A stretch of 64,000 nucleotides of DNA from Hyphodiscus hymeniophilus (taxonomy: Eukaryota; Ascomycota; Leotiomycetes; Helotiales; Hyphodiscaceae): positions 434,001 to 498,000 of the forward strand of contig VNKQ01000010.1 of the NCBI GenBank assembly GCA_016508695.1, read 5' to 3'. The notes under the pieces were generated by a model. The model was not told where the DNA came from and did not search any database. It saw only the letters and a program-made list of their open reading frames with translations. Positions 24,176-35,469 of this stretch are shown piece after piece. Both the position numbers and the translations under genes were made by a program. The number at the start of each line of letters is the position of its first letter. Position 1 is the stretch's first letter.

Positions 24176-26649
24176 ATGATACCAGTAAGTATATTAAACT
24201 CACCTCCATACGTGGCCCACATCTAATTGATGGTCAGCAACGAATTGGTCAAGGTCTGCGGGCTAGACCCTCTCACAACCTTCTTCCTCTCCGCCATTTT
24301 CGTTCGAATCTAAGAGCATACACATCCACAGCGCAACGAATGCAAGATGTGTTCCACACTGGCACATCGTCCTCTGCCGACTCTTCTACAATCCTCTCCT
24401 CTCTCAAAGCTTCCTCTCCATCATCGCCTCAAACATTGACCGAGAAGATCGTCCAACGATACTCTTTGGGGTTGCCCAAAGACAAATTTGTGAAGTCTGG
24501 CGATTACGTTACACTCTCACCGCACCACTGTATGACCCACGACAACTCCTGGCCTGTGGCCCTGAAATTCATGTCCATTGGAGCCTCTAAGATCCATGAT
24601 CCAGCCCAGATTGTTATGACTCTCGATCACGACGTACAGAACAAGTCTGAGACTAACCTCGAGAAATACCGACAAATCGAAGAATTCGCACAGAAGCAAG
24701 GCGTGGATTTCTATCCTGCCGGAAGAGGGATCGGGCATCAGATTATGGTGGAGGAGGGATATGCGTGGCCTGGCACAATGACTGTCGCCAGTGATTCGCA
24801 CTCGAATATGTACGGAGGAGTGGGATGCCTGGGAACGGCGATGGTGAGAACTGATGCTGCTAGTATCTGGGCAACGGGGAAAACATGGTGGCAGATTCCG
24901 CCTATTGCCAAAGTCACATTCACAGGCATCATGCCGAGAGGTGTGACGGGAAAGGATGTTATCGTGGCTTTGTGCGGCTTGTTCAATGACGACGAGGTGC
25001 TCAACCATGCCATTGAGTTTACAGGATCAGAACAAACCATGCGTTCATTGCCTGTGGACGACAGACTGGCGATTGCGAATATGACTACCGAATGGGGTGC
25101 CTTGACTGGATTATTCCCAATTGATGCAATGCTACAAGCGTGGTTGAGAGCAAAGGCTACCACATCAGCACTCTTTGACGGCTCCAAAGCTGCAGAGTCA
25201 CGATTCACGCATGCGAGGATTGACGACTTGATCGAGAATCAACTTACTGCAGATAAAGGAGCCAAATACACTAAATCGCTCTATCTTAATCTCTCGACTC
25301 TTTCACCCTACGTCTCTGGCCCCAACTCCGTCAAAGTCGCAACGCCTCTCCGCGATCTTGAAGCCAAGAAAATAAAACTCAACAAAGCCTACCTAGTGTC
25401 CTGCACCAACTCGCGCGCCTCAGATCTCGCCGCTGCTGCAAAAGTATTTAAAGACGCGTCCGCAGGAGGAGAACCAGCCAAGATTGCAGATGGAGTGGAA
25501 TTTTATATTGCTGCTGCATCAATGCCCGAGCAAGTTGCCGCTGAAGAAGCAGGCGATTGGCAAGCTCTCCTGGCGGCTGGTGCGAAACCTCTTCCAGCTG
25601 GTTGTGGACCGTGTATTGGACTCGGTACGGGACTTCTGGAACCTGGTGAAGTGGGAATTTCTGCTAGTAACAGGAACTTCAAGGGACGCATGGGCTCGCC
25701 AGAAGCGAAAGCTTACCTTGCAAGCCCAGAAGTTGTCGCTGCGTCTGCGCTGAAAGGGGAAATTGCTGGGCCGGGCTGGTACGAGAAGCCTGTGGGAGTT
25801 GAAAAGGTAGTTTTGGGCGAGGGAAATGGCAATGCCGAAGAAGATAAAGCTATGAGTATTGAAGAAGCTCTCGATAAGATCATCTCACAGGCCGATTCAA
25901 TAATTGAGGGAGCCGAGAAGGGATTATTTGGGGAAGGAACATCAGCCTCTGAGGCCGAAGACGATTCCCAGCTCACCGCCATCCTACCTGGATTTCCGGA
26001 AAAGGTCGAAGGTGAGATTGTGTTCTGCGACGCAGATAACATCAACACGGACGGTATCTACCCAGGGAAATATACCTATCAAGACAACGTCTCCGTGTCG
26101 AAGATGGCCGAAGTATGTATGGAGAACTACGATCCCTCATTTGGTTCCATCGCGAGAGAAGGCGATATCCTCGTATCCGGGTTCAACTTTGGATGTGGGA
26201 GTTCGAGAGAGCAGGCTGCAACGGCAATCTTGGCCAAGAAGATACCGATGGTCGTTGCGGGCAGCTTTGGGAACATCTTCTCGCGGAACAGTATCAATAA
26301 TGCGTTGATGGGAGTGGAGGTTCCTAGGCTGGTTGAGAGGTTGCGGGAGACGTTCGCTTCGAAGGCTGTTCAGGAGGACAGTGCTGTGAGAGAGCCCGGG
26401 GAGAACCAGGAGTCCCTCGACTCGCCGCCGCCGGCCCAGCAGTCGAGTCCTCAGGAGGAGAAGATGTTGACGAGGAGGACGGGATGGACGTTTGTCTGGG
26501 ATGTGAAGCGTAGCAAGGTCATTGTCACCGAAGGCAAGGGAGGCGCGACCTGGAGTCAGAAAGTGGGAGAGCTGCCGCCCAACGTCCAAGAGATCATTGC
26601 GCGTGGAGGATTGGAGAAGTGGGTAAAGGGGGAGATCGGGGGGATGTAG
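24176..26649 (+). CDS. LYS4: Homoaconitase, mitochondrial (lysine biosynthesis)
   Basis: It converts homocitrate/homoaconitate to homoisocitrate in the alpha-aminoadipate pathway of fungal lysine synthesis, in the mitochondrial matrix. The aconitase fold is complete: substrate loops ([16 protein letters not shown]), 4Fe-4S cysteines in [10 protein letters not shown] and [11 protein letters not shown], and the swivel domain with [20 protein letters not shown]. The fungal homoaconitase insertion, a Pro/Ser/Glu-rich segment before the C-terminus, is present. Preferred model: a tiny first exon 24176-24184 (Met-Ile-Pro), a 53-nt intron 24185-24237, then 24238-26649, for 806 residues. This puts a basic, acid-free mitochondrial presequence ([12 protein letters not shown] onward) in frame. 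The longer unspliced frame starting at 23947 is less likely. Confidence 0.93.
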
Positions 26650-28113
26650 TAGAATGTAAAGTCCGAATTCGTCTTGTTCCGCTCACTCTAATAATAATCC
26701 AGTGAGTGAATACTGTTCCTGGGCCCAGGGAACTAAGGTAACTACCACGGATGTCTATGTCCTTTTCATGTCGCAGGGCCAAGGTTTCGGTCTTCGTTGT
26801 CGTTGATGCCCTCCCACCAGCTCCGTAACACCCTGCACAAAGAGTCGTCGATCCAGATCCGGTAATTTTGGGCTTAACGACACTCAACGAGCGACGCGTC
26901 GACTCGTCGCAGCCTACTCTTGCTCCCCCTCTTGCTCGCTTTATCTCCATACAACAATACTGTATGTATCACGATTCACGAGCCCATCTCCATCATTCCC
27001 CAGCAATAAGGCAACCTCCCAACGCATCTCCATCTCATATCCCTCCGACCCGTGAACCCTGCAACCCTCCCTTCGGCGCCATTCCCAAACGAGCAGATCC
27101 ATGTCGTCATCTCATGCCTCCCCCTGCATTTCGCGGAGAAGCTTAAAAACCCTCCTCAAGGGTATTTCATTCCCAATCGAGCGCCCATCGAGGTAGATCC
27201 CCCAATCAGATCTCTCTGATTTCAATCACCCGTGCCACAGCCGCCGGATCGAGACGGTGGCGCACGGGAGTGCTTTGAGTAAGACTTGGACTAGACCAAG
27301 AGGCGAAGAACTAAGAGGCGATACGATGCGTCGGATGAAGATGATTCCGTCGGCGAAGTGAAGTTCCTGTTGGGGCTTTTGGGGAGGAGGTGAGGGGAGA
27401 TTAGACTGTACAGTACTCTATCGCAACATGGAGTTCAGATATGATGGGTGAGGGTGACGGATCTCATGTCTTCGTGGAGATGGATGGCCACAGCTGGATC
27501 CTGCACGCAAAGCAAGAGGAAGAGGAAGAAGAGGATAGAGCACAACAGCAAAGCACCCATCTGTCTTCCAGACCCGGCTTTCCAACGCCTCATGGCTACT
27601 TAGCTGCCCGTTGGCGATGCTGCAATCTCCTTTAGCTTGGGCGGGAGAATGGGTGAAGTGAGAGGGACAACGGACTGTAGTGTGGCCTTACCTCCGTACG
27701 ACCTTAGTACTATTAGTAGCAATATACATAGCACACATGGTCAACAATCCATCCAATCATGACTGGTCGATTTCATTCTCGTCGACTAGAGAAATCCACT
27801 TTCCTTCTTCCAGACCACCAAGTACCAACTGACTCTTTGACGTGCATAGGCTACCTACCTCCGTATGGGGAAACAGCTCCATCCTGGTCGGATCTACTCT
27901 GCAAGAGCTCTCGGGAGTCTGGATTCCCGGTTCTGCGCCAGGAACAGAGTCCCTTGATTGAGGGGACACTAGAATACCCAGCCAATCAACGGAACATGTT
28001 TGGTAAAGGGATGGATATCTTCATTGTTTAGTAATGTTCACCCTGCTCGGATCATGGACTACCTACCTCCTCTCTACAAACAAAGGAGGCTTATCCCGAT
28101 ATCCACATAGCTA

Positions 28114-28193
28114 GGTAGGTGAAGGGACTTGTCCTCTTGAGGAACTCCTTCCTGGTAGGTGAAGGGACTTGTCCTCTTGAGGAACTCCCTCCT
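28114..28193. repeat. 40-bp tandem duplication
   Basis: Two adjacent copies (28114-28153 and 28154-28193) of a unit beginning GGTAGGTGAAGGGACTTGTC differ by one base. They lie about 310 nt upstream of the secreted-protein start codon, within its likely promoter. Confidence 0.9.
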
Positions 28194-28334
28194 GTCCCGA
28201 GCATCCATGGAGTGAGTTCGTACCTTGGAGTTCGTGCACCCGCCAACGAGAGGAACTTAGGAAGCGACCACTCCCCTTTGGTCTCGGGTCATTTCCCCCA
28301 TCACCAGATAGGGTAGGAGGTAGCCATATAGTCT

Positions 28335-28391
28335 ATTCCTCCCTTACTCCCACTCCCTTTCTCCTCTTCTCTCCTCTCCTCTCTTACTCAC
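28335..28391 (+). promoter_or_regulatory. CT-rich promoter tract
   Basis: A nearly pure pyrimidine run (CTTTCTCCTCTTCTCTCCTC and neighbours) about 110 nt upstream of the ATG. Such tracts are common just before the transcription start of highly expressed filamentous fungal genes; the role here is inferred. Confidence 0.5.
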
Positions 28392-28501
28392 TCAACCATC
28401 ATCAACAACTTCAGAGCCAATTCCCAGCTCCAATTGCTTTGCGCCACACACAACTACAGCAGATACATCCTTTCCCAACTTACTCTTGCTCCTCCATCAC
28501 C

Positions 28502-29607
28502 ATGCTTTTCAAGTCTCTCGCCGTCGTGGCCACTGCTGGTCTTGCTGTCGCCCAGCGTCCCACCAACACCTCCATCTGCGACTACTACACTACAGCTCTT
28601 CTCAAGAACAACACCGCTGCTAACCAGTTGGCCCTGCTCACCCTCGTCGTCAACACTGCTGTCATTGGCAACTGTACGTTCCCCCTCTCGTCGTCCATCC
28701 TGACAACCAGGAGCTTCTTGGCTGACGCTTCTTAGACACCCCAGTTACCGTCGGAACTGGTGTCCCAGGTATCCTCGCAAAGGGCACAGTTAATGGCACC
28801 GAGGTCAATCTCCTCCCATACTTCAGCGGTGGGCTTGCATCCTCAAACAGGGGTGGTGCGATGGGAGTTTCTGTCAACTTCCTAGACGATGGTGGAGCCG
28901 CTCCTCTCATGAAGAACATGCCATCCAACGGCAACAGCTCTGCTCAATAGTAAGTAGTGTGTTGTTCTCCTGCCCTTTCTTTATTTTCAAACGAGCGTCT
29001 CTGACATTCACAGCCTCCTCTTGACTCACTTGTACGAGTACTTCGGTGTTCTCCTCGGCTGCTCCATGCAAGGAGGTGCTGATTACCCTGGATACCTGGG
29101 CCATGCTTCCATGTACGAGGTGCACAAGTAAGTCTCTTCCTTCCCGAGAATCAACATCCTGCTAAGAACGTTAGGTTCATGGATCTCTCCTATGCCGAGG
29201 TCACTTACTTCATCTCTCAAGTCGCTGCCTCCGCCGCTTCATTCGGCGTCGCAACTGATGATCTCACCATTGTCGGAACGGCCTTGAACTCTGCCTTCAA
29301 CGTCCGCTGCGCTCCTCCCACCACCATCATCATGTCCCAGGGTGCTCAACTCAACAGCATCTGCATTGACGACACATGCCCAACCGCCCCCAATGCCACC
29401 TGCGCTTCCTACAATGCCACCATGGAACCAGCTGTATCCAACAGCACGTCCAGCGCTACTGCAACTTCTTCCGGTTCTGGAAGCGGGACCAGCCCATCGA
29501 GCACTGCTACTGGATCCAGCCCGGCTACTGTTACCACAGGTGCAGCAGCCACAGTTGGTATGAGCTTCGCAGCCGTTGCAGCCGGTCTTTTTGCTGCTTT
29601 CTTGTAG
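28502..29607 (+). CDS. Secreted, probably GPI-anchored surface protein of unknown function
   Basis: Four exons (28502-28673, 28736-28949, 29014-29127, 29175-29607) join in phase to give 310 residues. The N-terminus MLFKSLAVVATAGLAVAQ is a classic signal peptide cleaved after Ala-Gln. The mature domain of about 220 residues has several potential N-glycosylation sites (NTS, NGT, NSS, NAT, NST), a few Cys in its second half, and helical segments such as THLYEYFGVLLGCS. A Ser/Thr/Gly-rich linker and a C-terminal hydrophobic stretch (VGMSFAAVAAGLFAAFL) follow, as in GPI-anchored wall proteins. I do not recognise the globular domain. Codon use is strongly C-ending, suggesting high expression. Confidence 0.85.
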
Positions 29608-29797
29608 GAAATGGGTCGCGGAGGGGTTTGACAATTGTAAATTATCAACTTTTGGAGGTGGATACCCCGATGTTTTTGCAGGGATCCGAAAGGGAAGATT
29701 ACTATGGATGATTGTATAATTGCCGGAGAGTCATTGTATTCCTGGCGGAAACAAACACAAATACTCTATGAACGTAATTGTGATAATGTTTACCAAC

Positions 29798-30606
29798 TTA
29801 AGTTTGCTTTTTGGTATACCTAGGAGGTGAAGATGAATTGGAAGTAGTGAAGCCAAGCAAAGTGGATCTCGGCTCGGACCATGATCTGCGTTGGCGAGAT
29901 TGCCAAGCTTTCTTAACCTCAGGGCGATACATCTTTATTATCCCATCATGTGTCCACCCCATGCCAGTGGTCGAACTAAGTTGTAGCTTTCTTCCATCAT
30001 GGCTTCCTAAACGCTCGAAATTCCACTCCTCGAACGCCTTGAAGGACGCCTCGAGACGAAGCAGCCGTATCACTAGTATTAGAAGGGATAATTAATGTGT
30101 TAAAGGTTTATATATTTTATTAGTAAGAGCTTGAGGTATGAGGAGTCCTAAATAATAGCGTCTAGTAAGTTCAGCTTGTCTCTTACATATCGCCAAGTGC
30201 TACTGAGAAGAAGAAATCTCCTATTCTGGCAGCCTACAGCTTTCTCCTCCGTAACGCATTGCAATATGAGGGACAATAGCATTGCCGGCCATGGTATAGA
30301 TAGTGGCATCAACAAGCCACCACTCCTCCGCCGAAAGAGTGTTTTCCTCTATCAGTCGCTGTAGTTCGGCGTCGATCTGGCACTCGATCTGATATTGGAC
30401 GGCTACCGTCATAGCGACGGCAGACTCTGAGGTGGGGAAACCAAGAAGGTCTTGAAGAACCTGGACGGTGTTGATTAGGTGGAGAAGCTTGCCCGAATCG
30501 TGGGCGCTCTTTTCCTTCGACCAAGACGCCAGATCGTTCGTGACGGAGCAGTGAGCCTTGAACAGGTGGAAGAAATGGGTCAGCCGGGGACTGTTAAGGG
30601 ATTTTT
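29798..30606 (-). pseudogene. Possible minus-strand gene remnant beside the HET gene
   Basis: Two minus-strand frames look like real protein rather than shadow: about 30479 down to 30221 (open to about 30606 but without an early Met; contains ECQIDAELQRLIEENTL and SAEEWWLVDATIYTMAGN), and 30073 down to 29798 (contains EASFKAFEEWNFERLGSHDG). An AT-rich gap with stops separates them. They may be pieces of one gene cut by a rearrangement. No family was recognised and no full-length model is possible. Confidence 0.3.
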
Positions 30607-32218
30607 AAAGATCAAAGAAACTTGCAAGCTTGCACTCAGGCATGGCCTTGCTTACGCCTGGATAGACATGTGCTGCATCAACAAATCTAGCAGTGCAGAG
30701 CTCACTGAATCTATTAACTCCATGTATCGATTCTATTCAGCCGCTAAGCGTTGCTATGTTCATCTGGAAGATTTACAACCAGACGATTATAGTAAGAAGG
30801 GATTATCCAGCTGCCGCTGGTTAACCAGAGGATGGACTCTCCAAGAACTACTGGCGCCAAGGAAGCCGGAGAATGTCCGCTTCTATGACAGAACGTGGAA
30901 ATATCGAGGCACAAAGCTGACTCTTGCGCCTTTCCTATCAGACTGCACCGGAATCAGGAAGGGCGTTCTTCTCGGCTCGATCGCCCTTGCGAACTGCTCC
31001 ATCGCGGAGAGAATGTCTTGGGCAGCAGGAAGACAAACTACACGAATAGAAGACATCGGGTACAGTCTTCTAGGACTTTTCGAGATTAACATGCCCCTAC
31101 TCTACGGCGAAGGAACAAAGTCGTTTCGACGACTCCAAGAGGAGATTGTCAAGCGCGAGAACGATTTGACAATACTAGCTTGGGAGTCGCTCAAATCTGA
31201 AGGCGAGAGCATTATCCGACTATTTGCGGAGTCACCGGCAGCTTTCTCTAATAGCTCCCTGATTGATTACTTTCATGACGACTTTGGGAACTTTTCGATC
31301 ACCAATAAAGGGCTCTTGGTATCCGGAGAAATTCCATTGCGGGTGGTATCAACAAAGACACCAGATGGCAAAGACATATGCATGTACGCCCTCTTTGTAG
31401 GGACGTCTTTCAAAGACAAGCACGAACCGGATGGCGGGATTTACCTTCGAAAACTAGGCCCAAAGCTCTTCACTCGCGAATTGACACTACCGCTGGCAGG
31501 GTTTGGCGATGATCAAGTCAAAGTCATACATACGTTAGAGGATGTCCCTGACTTCTACATCTTGACAGATCCAAGACAGAATATCTCGAAGGTGTCGTTT
31601 TGGAAGAGCTCGTTGCACATTCCATCAAATGATCTATTCGAGATTGAGGACACAGTTCCAGAGGAGCTATGGGACGTCACGAATAGGGTTTTCCTCAAAC
31701 CTAACCCATACATCTGGATGCAATATCCGACGGTAATTGCTATGGAGTTATGTCTCAAGCTTCCGGGAGGGAACAAGTATCTCGTTGTTTTTTGCGATTA
31801 TAGAGGTGATTACAAGGGTCAGACCAAGAAAACCCACCCCAGCTGCAAGGTTTTCTGGAAAGGAGAGCAACCTCGCGAAGAAGCCTTGATCTTCCGGTCC
31901 GGAATCAGAAATGAATCCATATATTGGTCGCAGCTCGAGATAGATTCGCCTCATATCCTCCAGTTGAGCAGCAAAGTGACGACAAGAGTCAATAAAACGA
32001 AATTTCACATCTGGGTATGCTTTGCAAAAGGCATTGTTGCGAGCATAACAGATAGAGAGGAACTCTTCAGCCTGAAAATTGACATACGCCAGCAATTGCA
32101 GACGGATGAATCAGTGGCACAGCCAAGTGAGGGGGAGCCCGGAACAGTGATTGACCCGATTGCACCTGACACAGGGGATAATATCTGTCAGGATTGGGTT
32201 CACGTACCTCGATTGTAG
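30479..32218 (+). CDS. HET-domain (heterokaryon incompatibility) protein, N-terminus lost
   Basis: A single open frame of 579 codons. HET-domain motifs are strong: YAWIDMCCINKSSSAEL followed by ESINSMYRFYSAAKRCYVHL (residues ~59-94), RWLTRGWTLQELLAP (~113-127), RFYDRTWKYRGTK, and IEDIGYSLLGLFEINMPLLY followed by a GEGTKSFRRLQEEI motif. HET proteins trigger cell death on fusion of incompatible hyphae. The first conserved motif of the domain (the A-I-L-S-H-T-W type strand) is missing: family similarity begins only near residue 21, and the sequence before it instead overlaps an antisense open frame. The gene is therefore probably 5'-truncated or rearranged, or has an upstream exon I cannot find. 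The C-terminal 320 residues are a beta-rich domain without a recognised name; there is no NACHT or WD40. Confidence 0.8.
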   Translation: MEKLARIVGALFLRPRRQIVRDGAVSLEQVEEMGQPGTVKGFLKIKETCKLALRHGLAYAWIDMCCINKSSSAELTESINSMYRFYSAAKRCYVHLEDLQPDDYSKKGLSSCRWLTRGWTLQELLAPRKPENVRFYDRTWKYRGTKLTLAPFLSDCTGIRKGVLLGSIALANCSIAERMSWAAGRQTTRIEDIGYSLLGLFEINMPLLYGEGTKSFRRLQEEIVKRENDLTILAWESLKSEGESIIRLFAESPAAFSNSSLIDYFHDDFGNFSITNKGLLVSGEIPLRVVSTKTPDGKDICMYALFVGTSFKDKHEPDGGIYLRKLGPKLFTRELTLPLAGFGDDQVKVIHTLEDVPDFYILTDPRQNISKVSFWKSSLHIPSNDLFEIEDTVPEELWDVTNRVFLKPNPYIWMQYPTVIAMELCLKLPGGNKYLVVFCDYRGDYKGQTKKTHPSCKVFWKGEQPREEALIFRSGIRNESIYWSQLEIDSPHILQLSSKVTTRVNKTKFHIWVCFAKGIVASITDREELFSLKIDIRQQLQTDESVAQPSEGEPGTVIDPIAPDTGDNICQDWVHVPRL

Positions 32219-32430
32219 CAATTTACCTGTGGGTAGTTGTTCAACTTCTCTGAAGTTTTTGAACTTGTCGCTGCCGAAGATGAAATCAACTGAAATCGTG
32301 TGCTAGGCGGTACATAGGTAGTGCTGTCTTTCTCAAGGATCTTCTCACGGATGCTTCGTGAGAAAGAGTTGTCTAGCTCATTTGCTCTTGGAATTTATGA
32401 GGTCTCGACATTGTCGACTACCTAGAGCTA

Positions 32431-33079
32431 TTACGCAATGTTTGAACCTAATCTCAATCCATATAAGACTGTGCCAATGATTACAATCAAGTTCAAATGA
32501 ATGGACATTGCGTGGTTGAATGAGAACTTTCGCTTCAACAGCGCCATCTCTTCTGAAACGCCATCTATGTGTCTCTGTCCATCTCGAGTTACTAGAAGTA
32601 ATTATTAGCAACTCAGCTTCAGCTTCGAAGTGTAGCAGATGTGTGCGTGGGGTTGGTTCGGGGGGAAACATACCTTGATGAGCCCTCTCTACCCTCGCCT
32701 GAGAAGTCCTCGGACCATAGATAAACTTGTTCAGCAACGATAGTCCTAATGCTACCCCAAGAAGGACAGCATCAGGAATGTTCTTTGCCAAACCCATGAC
32801 TGACCCCGGAGGGTATGTCAGTGCGGTTGCAATCACCAGTCCGGTTTGAATGTTGAAATAGACTGGGAAGACTCGCTTCTGAAGTGTGGTGAACTGGGGA
32901 CGCGGAAGATGGATGTAGCAAAGTTTCGTCATCAAAAATGACTATAGGCAGTGATCAGTGACTGGAGGACGCCAAAGCCAAGGTATTCGTACCTGATAGA
33001 GCTCTGTACCAAGCAAAGAGCCCCATGCTATTAGATGGTAGCTACCAAGCGATTTCAAAGGCGTTATAATGCTTTCCAT
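32431..33079 (-). CDS. TMEM205-like (DUF4149) four-helix membrane protein
   Basis: Three exons, 32993-33079, 32674-32941 and 32431-32591, give 171 residues; all phases close and the introns are 51 and 82 nt. Four hydrophobic helices are visible. Family marks are WGSLLGTELYQSF in helix 1, LQKRVFPVYFNIQTGL, and HAMSIHLNLIVIIGTVLYGL in the last helix, preceded by a charged loop. Human TMEM205 is linked to drug transport and secretion, but fungal members are uncharacterised; a location in the secretory pathway or plasma membrane is likely. The second exon ends inside the loop, which is why open frames alone show it truncated. Confidence 0.85.
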
Positions 33080-34827
33080 ATTGCAGCGTGAAGGTGAAGC
33101 TCGAAATGAGAAAAGTTATACAAATACCTCCTGAACTTGTCGTGAGGGCAGGCAGATAGTGAAGAGGAAGGTCTGAGAATCGGACACTATGTACGAAGTT
33201 ACGAGCTGGAACACGAGCTGAGACGATCTTCTGCGTGAGCTGCCAGCAAGCTGCTTGGAGCAAGAGGCCTTTGAATGAATGGCGTTGAAAGGATCCACAA
33301 TCAGCTTGTCCTTTCGGGCCCCGTGCTCTTGCTGTCTTACCGAGATGGAGCAGGACTGAATAAGAATTAAATCCGCTCTCGTACCACATTCCGGGCTATT
33401 CGACGGTCTTCGGCCTATCTCTCACTCGCACCCGACGCGTGGCGGATATACGGAAATCCGTATATCCAGCCCCATTTCCCGTCTCCGCCAGCCCCTCGGG
33501 AATTCAAACTTATTGGAATATATAGATTGGCGATGGTGGTAGCTGTTAGTATGGATAATCGTGGATTTGCTTTTCGCTAGTGATGTTGGAGCCCATTATC
33601 ATTAGTTCTTTCTGGGTGATCTTAAGAGCTTAACGTACGCTTTTAATTCTATTTGCTTTGGCAATATTAGATCTGTTGAATTAATTTCATGAGTTTTTGT
33701 CCGTGTTCCTATCTTGACATATAGCCGACTTGTTCGCTAGTGTGAAATCTAGGCAGGTGAAGAGACCTATTCAATGGAATTAGTGTCAAGTCAGTCCTTG
33801 GCTTTCTGATTGGGCCGATGTGAGGAGCAGCGAGGTGCATCTGAGTGCTCCATGGGGGACTTCGCAAACCGTTGGAAGAGGGGCAGCCTCATGTCCTTGC
33901 AAGAGAGCACGATATCGCTCGGCCTCTGTCTTGGACTCTTGGACTTCTTCTGGTTTCTGACTTCTCACTTCCGCATGTTTTACTTCTCCCTCCCTGCAGA
34001 TTACAAGAAGCAATATGAGTTGAGCAGTTACCTCGTGCAACTCTAAACTACGGCCGCAGCTCGCTCACTTCTTGACACTGGAAATGGCCAAATTCCGTGG
34101 TCTCCTCAATCAAAAAGTACCGAGCAGAGCCTTTCACAGCGAGATCTCTCACCTCATCTTCGAATCTTGGATCATCTCAGGGCTTCAAATACGCTTGTAT
34201 CAAGATAAGTCAAGAGTGCAACGAACCATGTCTGACTTGCACACTCAAGACACCGGCCAGCGAAGTCCTTGGGAACGACCAATGTCACAACCCGAAGCTC
34301 CCCAAGCAAGCTATCAAGTCAACCAACTGCATGGGGGCCAAAACCCTCAAGACTACTCAAAATGTGCCCCAGCACCACATTATGATCAGGGTATGAACCT
34401 CGGTGAACCAGGTTACTGACTTCAGCAGCAACCTCAAGTTGTGAATGTTGAAAACAGAACAGACACAAAGATGATGTAGCTTTGGGATTCTACGCGGGAT
34501 GTGCGGCAGGAGTGTGTTACTGTGGTTTTATTGTCATGTAGAGGACTGGCTATTGGCGTGAGCCGTGAGTAATTTGGTGACAGAGGGTATGTTGTAGGCA
34601 TTACAAGGAGCAGGCTGAGGTCAAGATCATGGAGAATGAACGAAAAACTGAGCTCAAGTACAAGGGAGCGGGCCGGTGTGTCCATCAAAAGCTCAAGGCA
34701 TGGGCAACGATTAACGACCAATGGAACAGCGAGGAGAATTGTACGACTAAGACTTCTGAAAGCATCTCTTTCGCTGTCCCACAACCCCGCCAAGAATTGG
34801 AAGACCTCGACGATGTTTGTCTTCCTC
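33080..34827. other. Intergenic, no gene recognised
   Basis: This 1.75-kb region lies upstream of the TMEM205-like gene and downstream of the F-box gene. A plus-strand frame at 34072-34419 (115 codons, Gln/Pro-rich) is the longest ORF but has no support. The only structured element noted is the palindrome at 33444-33467. Confidence 0.4.
33444..33467. promoter_or_regulatory. Perfect 24-nt palindrome with CGG-N4-CCG core
   Basis: Two 11-nt arms (GGATATACGGA and its complement) surround a 2-nt spacer. The centre reads CGG-N4-CCG, the inverted-triplet layout bound by dimers of Zn2Cys6 regulators. It lies 365 nt upstream of the TMEM205-like start codon. Function is inferred from layout only. Confidence 0.4.
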
Positions 34828-35469
34828 TTACCTTCTCCGCCCAGAAGTCCAAATATCATGTCTCTCCAGCCTCCCTCTCCTTCTCAGTCTCCTCCTACTC
34901 TCTTCATACCTCGGCTGCACAACCTCATACCTCGCTTCCCTTGTCCTATTCCTCTCAAAATCCCTATAAGCCCCAGGGTAATAGCTAGCATTCACCCACA
35001 CCGCCCTCCTCTCTCGTTCTCTTCGTCTAACCTCGTCCAGAATATCAAGCCTCTCTCTACTGACTAACCTCTCACTCTCCCAATCCAGCACTAAATCCGC
35101 TGGTTTCCAGTCTTTGAGCAGGATGTGGAGCGGGACTTCGGCACCTTGATAAAGTCCAACCTTTTGGTTCTTATGTGCGGAGCGGTGCATGGGGTAGAAT
35201 CTCTTATTGGTGAGGCCGAGGCACGCGGAGGATACTGGGTCGAGGTTGTCGAAAACTGAGAGGTGGAGCTCAGGGGGAGATTGGTGAAGTAGGGACCTGA
35301 GCGGTCTTGAGGACAGAAAGTTAGTAGTTTTGATTTAACATTGGACTCTGCACGTACTGTAGTCGTAGTACCTTGAATGCTCTGGCTCTTTCTCTTCATA
35401 TTGGTAGCGAAGGGGTCGAGAGGGTTTTTTTGAGCGGCGAAGCCGATGGCGTTTATTTGACCAGAACAT
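34828..35469 (-). CDS. F-box protein
   Basis: Two exons, 35372-35469 and 34828-35305, joined over a 66-nt intron (GTACTA donor, CTAAC branch, AAG acceptor), give 191 residues. The F-box follows a basic N-terminus: LLHQSPPELHLSVFDNLDPV then SSACLGLTNKRFYPMHR, with the usual LP/P-E-L-x-L-x-I/V-F-x-x-L spacing. F-box proteins link substrates to SKP1-cullin ubiquitin ligases. The rest is charged and Arg-rich, without LRR, WD40 or kelch repeats, so the substrate is unknown. Small F-box proteins of this shape are numerous in filamentous fungi. The exon 1 frame is not the one with the obvious internal ATG; the start at 35469 (Met-Phe-Trp) was chosen because only it closes the phase. Confidence 0.75.

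Larger units (their letters stand above)
26650..28501. other. Long intergenic region upstream of the secreted-protein gene
   Basis: About 1.85 kb without a recognised gene. Frames such as 27441-27635 are short and low in complexity. It contains the 40-bp tandem duplication and the pyrimidine tract listed separately. Confidence 0.45.

Noticed and set aside
34072..34419. 115-codon Gln/Pro-rich plus-strand ORF
   Set aside because: No homology, splice context or conserved features; composition alone explains it.
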